A model generated the notes under the pieces. It saw only the letters and a list, made by a program, of their open reading frames with translations. It searched no databases and had not been told where the DNA came from. From contig NZ_FNLO01000017.1 in assembly GCF_900095735.1 (NCBI RefSeq), positions 41,944 to 105,943 of the forward strand: a stretch of DNA of 64,000 nucleotides, written 5' to 3'. Both the position numbers and the translations under genes were made by a program. Source of the DNA: Chitinasiproducens palmae. GTDB lineage: Bacteria > Pseudomonadota > Gammaproteobacteria > Burkholderiales > Burkholderiaceae. This document shows, piece by piece, positions 61,258-64,000 of this stretch. How positions within the stretch are numbered: position 1 is the stretch's first letter; each line of letters starts with the position of its first letter.

Positions 61258-62730
61258 ATGCGACGCGCATGTATTGCCAACCCATGCCGGCGTGCCGTGT
61301 CCGACACCGCTGCCGGGCATCTCGATGACGCTGTAAGGATGAGTACCACTACTATGTCGACACCCCATGCGCACCGTCGCCGCGCACTCGTGCCATGTTA
61401 TCTGGCGGCGCTGGCCGGCCTGCTGTTCGGCCTTGACATCGGGGTCATTTCCGGCGCCCTACCGTTCCTCTCGAAGGAATTCCAGGTGAGCGACCGGATG
61501 CAGGAATGGATCGTCAGTTCAATGATGCTGGGTGCGGCGGGCGGCGCGCTGGCCGCCGGCGAACTGTCCAGCCGATATGGCCGGAAGAGCGCGCTCCTCG
61601 TCGCCTCGGTGCTGTTTCTGATCGGCTCGGCGCTGTGCGCGGCCGCGTGGTCCGCGCACGTGCTGATCGTCGCACGACTGATCTTGGGCCTCGCCGTCGG
61701 CGTGGCGTCCTTCACGGCACCGCTCTACCTGTCCGAAATCTCACCGCCCGCATTGCGCGGCTCGATGATTTCGTTGTACCAATTGATGATCACTGTCGGT
61801 ATTCTTGCGGCGTTTCTGTCCAACACCGCATTCAGCTTCTCTGGCAGTTGGCGCTGGATGCTCGGCATCGTCGCCTTCCCGGCGGCCGTGTTGTTGTGCG
61901 GAGTCGTGGCCCTGCCCAGCAGTCCCCGCTGGCTGATGAGCCGAGGACGTCGTACGGAAGCGCGACACATCCTGCTCCGACTGCGTGGCGACCCGGCCGA
62001 CGCGGACGCGGAATTGCGCGACATCGACGGCGTTCTGCATGTTCAGCAACGCGGTTGGGCGCTGCTGCGTCACCAGCCCGCTTTCCGTAGGTCGCTGGCG
62101 CTTGGCATGTTGTTGCAGGTCATTCAGCAATTGACCGGAATCAACGTGGTGATGTACTACGCGCCGCGCATTCTCGACCTGGCCGGTTTCGCCTCGGCGC
62201 AACACCAGATCGGAGCGACGGTGATGGTCGGCCTGGTCAACGTGCTGGCAACCTTCGTGGCGATCGCGCTGGTCGACCGCAGCGGTCGGAAGGCGGTGCT
62301 GTACGCCGGCTTTGCCATCATGGCAACCGGCATGGGTGCGCTGGCCATCCTGTTCCACCTCGGCGTCGCCTCGCGGTTCGAACAGGTGCTGGCGGTGGGC
62401 ATGTTGCTGCTGCTGGTCGCCGGCTTCGCGATGTCCGCCGGTCCACTCGTCTGGGTGCTGTGTTCGGAGATCCAGCCCGCGCGTGGACGCGATTTCGGGA
62501 TCGCGGTGTCGACGTTCACGAACTGGATCAGCAACGCGTTGACCGGTGCGACGTTTCTTTCACTCATCAATGCGTTCGGACCGGCAGCGACCTTCGGCGG
62601 CTATGCCGTTCTGAACGCGGCGTTCATCGCTGTCGTGTTCTATCTGGTACCGGAGACACGCGGCGTGACGCTGGAGCAGATCGAACAGAAGCTGCTGGCG
62701 GGCTTTCCGCTGCGCGATATCGGGCGCTGA
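61258..62730 (+). CDS. galP: MFS sugar-proton symporter, GalP-like
   Basis: 490-residue inner-membrane transporter with 12 helices, closely following E. coli GalP in sequence: [139 protein letters not shown] and [13 protein letters not shown]. Likely imports galactose or glucose. The upstream ATG (61258) has GGAGGGG at good distance; an inner ATG at 61339 or 61354 would match GalP length better. Confidence 0.92.
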   Translation: [490 protein letters not shown]

Positions 62731-62998
62731 CGCAGCTGCGTGATCGCCGTAACGCGTGGCTTGCCAAGAGACGCAGTCGCCGCAGCGGCTGGTGGGATCC
62801 GCGGGTGCCCGAGCGCGACGGACTGGAGGCGGACCGGCGACGGATTTGCGCCAAAGCGCGACCGAGCGCGCGGGATCAGGGAGGCAGCGATTGCCCTGAA
62901 GCCATCATTGCGCTACCTGCTGTAGCTGCGCTCATGTAGATCGTCGAAGCCTTTCGATGAACCAGCAGCGGCCCCGGCAAGCGGGCGCAAGCGCCGGC

Positions 62999-63256
62999 TC
63001 AGTCTTCAAAGAGTTGTCGCGACAGGACGACCCGTGAACGATGCGCCGCATGCCGCCGCGCCGCGGCGACGATGGCGGACTCGTGCGTGCGGAACGCAGC
63101 GAGCGCGTTGATGCCCGCGGGGTCCGCGCCAAACCGTTCGACGAGCAGCGCACACGAAATCACACCAAGCCGGCGCTGGCCCGCCTCAATGAAACGGAAG
63201 ACCACGGCGCGCGCGGTTGCGTCCTCCAAAGCGACTACGCGGCCGGACGGTTCCAT
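62999..63256 (-). CDS. DUF1488 family protein
   Basis: 85 residues. The pattern AVVFRFIEAGQRRLGVISCALLVERFGADP, then ALAAFRTHESAIVAAARRHAA and a final VVLSRQLFE, resembles DUF1488 (E. coli YrdB-like) proteins of unknown function. GAGG five bases before the ATG supports the start. It is convergent with galP and faces away from the LexA-type operator 150 bp to its right. Confidence 0.62.
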   Translation of the reverse strand: MEPSGRVVALEDATARAVVFRFIEAGQRRLGVISCALLVERFGADPAGINALAAFRTHESAIVAAARRHAAHRSRVVLSRQLFED

Positions 63257-63833
63257 CGCTGCCTCGCCTCAAAAATCCATCCTAACACGCGCGATGTGAC
63301 CGTTCGCCGCCATTCATAGGTCCGTTCCGCCAGGGGATTGACCGCGCTGATGCTTGAGCCTGGAACACGGTGGCACGCGCAGTTGACAAGCCTCCGGGGC
63401 ATCAGCTTATACTGTATGCATGAACAGTACTGACGTGAAGCGCCATGCAGAGTGCCGTCTGCTCCACCCTGTCCTATGAGTGTCACTTTGCCCGTTGTCA
63501 TCCGATGTGCGTCCTCGAACGGGATGGTGGCGCCGATACGCGCTAATGAGTAGGCCAGCGTTGGACCACTGATCGGCCTTTGCAGGCCCTCAGCCGCTTG
63601 CGATCCGCGCACGCGCGAACTGTATCGCGACGCATTGCTGTGCGTTGCCGCCGTCCAACGAGCGCAACGGCAAGACGCCAGTGCCACGGGCGGTGAATGC
63701 GGGTCAGTGCGGGTCGATGCGGCGATACGCCATTTGTGGGGATAAGCGCGAAAGGCAGCGGATTGACGAACCAACGAAGTGGCGTGCCCCGGCCACGACT
63801 TGGTTTGTCTGACCATAGGTGCCCCTGCTCGGC
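63257..63833. other. Spacer with SOS-type promoter but no recognised gene
   Basis: Less GC-rich than the surrounding genes. It contains the LexA-type promoter at 63383-63429. Downstream plus-strand frames are short: 63420-63479 (19 codons) and 63445-63546 (33 codons, four Cys). Neither matches a family I know. Confidence 0.5.
63383..63429 (+). promoter_or_regulatory. Sigma-70 promoter overlapped by a LexA-type operator
   Basis: Perfect -35 TTGACA (63383-63388) and -10 TATACT (63408-63413), 19-bp spacer. Over the -10 and start site lies TACTGT-N8-ACAGTA (63410-63429), a symmetric 20-bp element with the invariant CTGT...ACAG spacing of LexA boxes (CTG-N10-CAG). Overlap of operator and -10 is the usual SOS repression geometry. 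The regulated gene is not evident. Confidence 0.72.
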
Positions 63834-64000
63834 GGCGGGTTTGGCGGGTTTGGCGGGTTTGGCGGGTTTGGCGGGTTTGGCGGGTTTGGCGGGTTTGGCG
63901 GGTTTGGCGGGTTCGGCGGGTTCGGCGGGTTCGGCGGGTTCGGCGGGTTCGGCGGGTTCGGCGGGTTCGGCGGGTTCGGCGGGTTCGGCGGGTTCGGCGG
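63834..64000. repeat. 9-bp minisatellite running off the window
   Basis: About 18 uninterrupted copies: the first eight are ggcgggttt, the rest ggcgggttc, with one sharp switch near 63914. All six frames are open through it; on the minus strand it would read (EPA)n then (KPA)n, but the frame to the left is not gene-like. The array continues past the right edge. Confidence 0.92.

Noticed and set aside
63235..63816. 193-codon minus-strand frame spanning the LexA-type promoter
   Set aside because: Composition is unlike a protein, it runs through the operator, and its start is fed by the open repeat array.
63834..64000. CRISPR or other spacer array
   Set aside because: The units are contiguous 9-mers with no spacers between them, and no cas genes are present.

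Overview
The window is about 64 kb of GC-rich chromosomal DNA, dense with housekeeping genes. It looks like a betaproteobacterium of the Burkholderiaceae (Burkholderia sensu lato). The reasons are the blocks rpoS-nlpD-pcm-surE and tig-clpP-clpX-lon-tRNAVal-ppiD, a Pcm with a long N-terminal extension, a DUF2795 protein, a SYLF lipoprotein and the GC-rich codon use. I cannot name the species. There is no prophage, insertion sequence, CRISPR array or integron. Layout: 1-8.2 kb (minus strand) holds rpoS (cut by the window start), nlpD, pcm, surE, recR, ybaB, dnaX and the 4.5S SRP RNA. 8.2-13.5 kb holds an orphan LuxR-type response regulator, a secreted alpha/beta hydrolase, ribA, a purine permease and an HU gene. 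13.5-21.1 kb holds small exported or DUF proteins, a SYLF lipoprotein, a GT4 glycosyltransferase beside otsA, an MscS channel and an ankyrin protein. 21.3-26.8 kb holds tatD, an acetyltransferase, the coupled genes mltG-tmk-holB, and divergent ygfZ. 27-30.5 kb is the most accessory-like part: a MASE1-PAS membrane protein with no output domain, translationally coupled to a hydrolase whose nucleophile position is Cys, then a 9-bp minisatellite, a hotdog thioesterase and a Dabb protein. 30.7-34.7 kb holds selO, msrB, yciB, bolA and a PpiC-type isomerase. 34.8-44 kb holds purL, a DadA-like oxidoreductase, nnr and pgi. 44.1-46 kb holds an ABC ATPase and tesA, divergent genes whose start codons physically overlap, and a small exported protein. 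46.4-56.6 kb is the proteostasis block ppiD, tRNA-Val, lon, clpX, clpP, tig, followed by panE. 56.6-64 kb holds a 1159-residue MscS-family channel, a GalP-like sugar symporter, a DUF1488 protein and a near-consensus LexA operator on a promoter with no recognisable gene behind it. The window ends inside a 9-bp repeat array. Two themes run through the window. One is a protein and peptidoglycan quality-control set (Lon, ClpXP, trigger factor, PpiD, PpiC, Pcm, MsrB, SelO, NlpD, MltG). The other is an unusual load of short tandem repeats, mostly 9, 12 or 21 bp, both inside genes (RpoS N-terminus, DnaX linker, MscS linker, a signal peptide) and between genes. I found no clearly new multi-gene system. 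The best leads are the LexA-controlled promoter at about 63.4 kb, the MASE1-PAS/Cys-hydrolase pair and the overlapping-start ABC/tesA pair.
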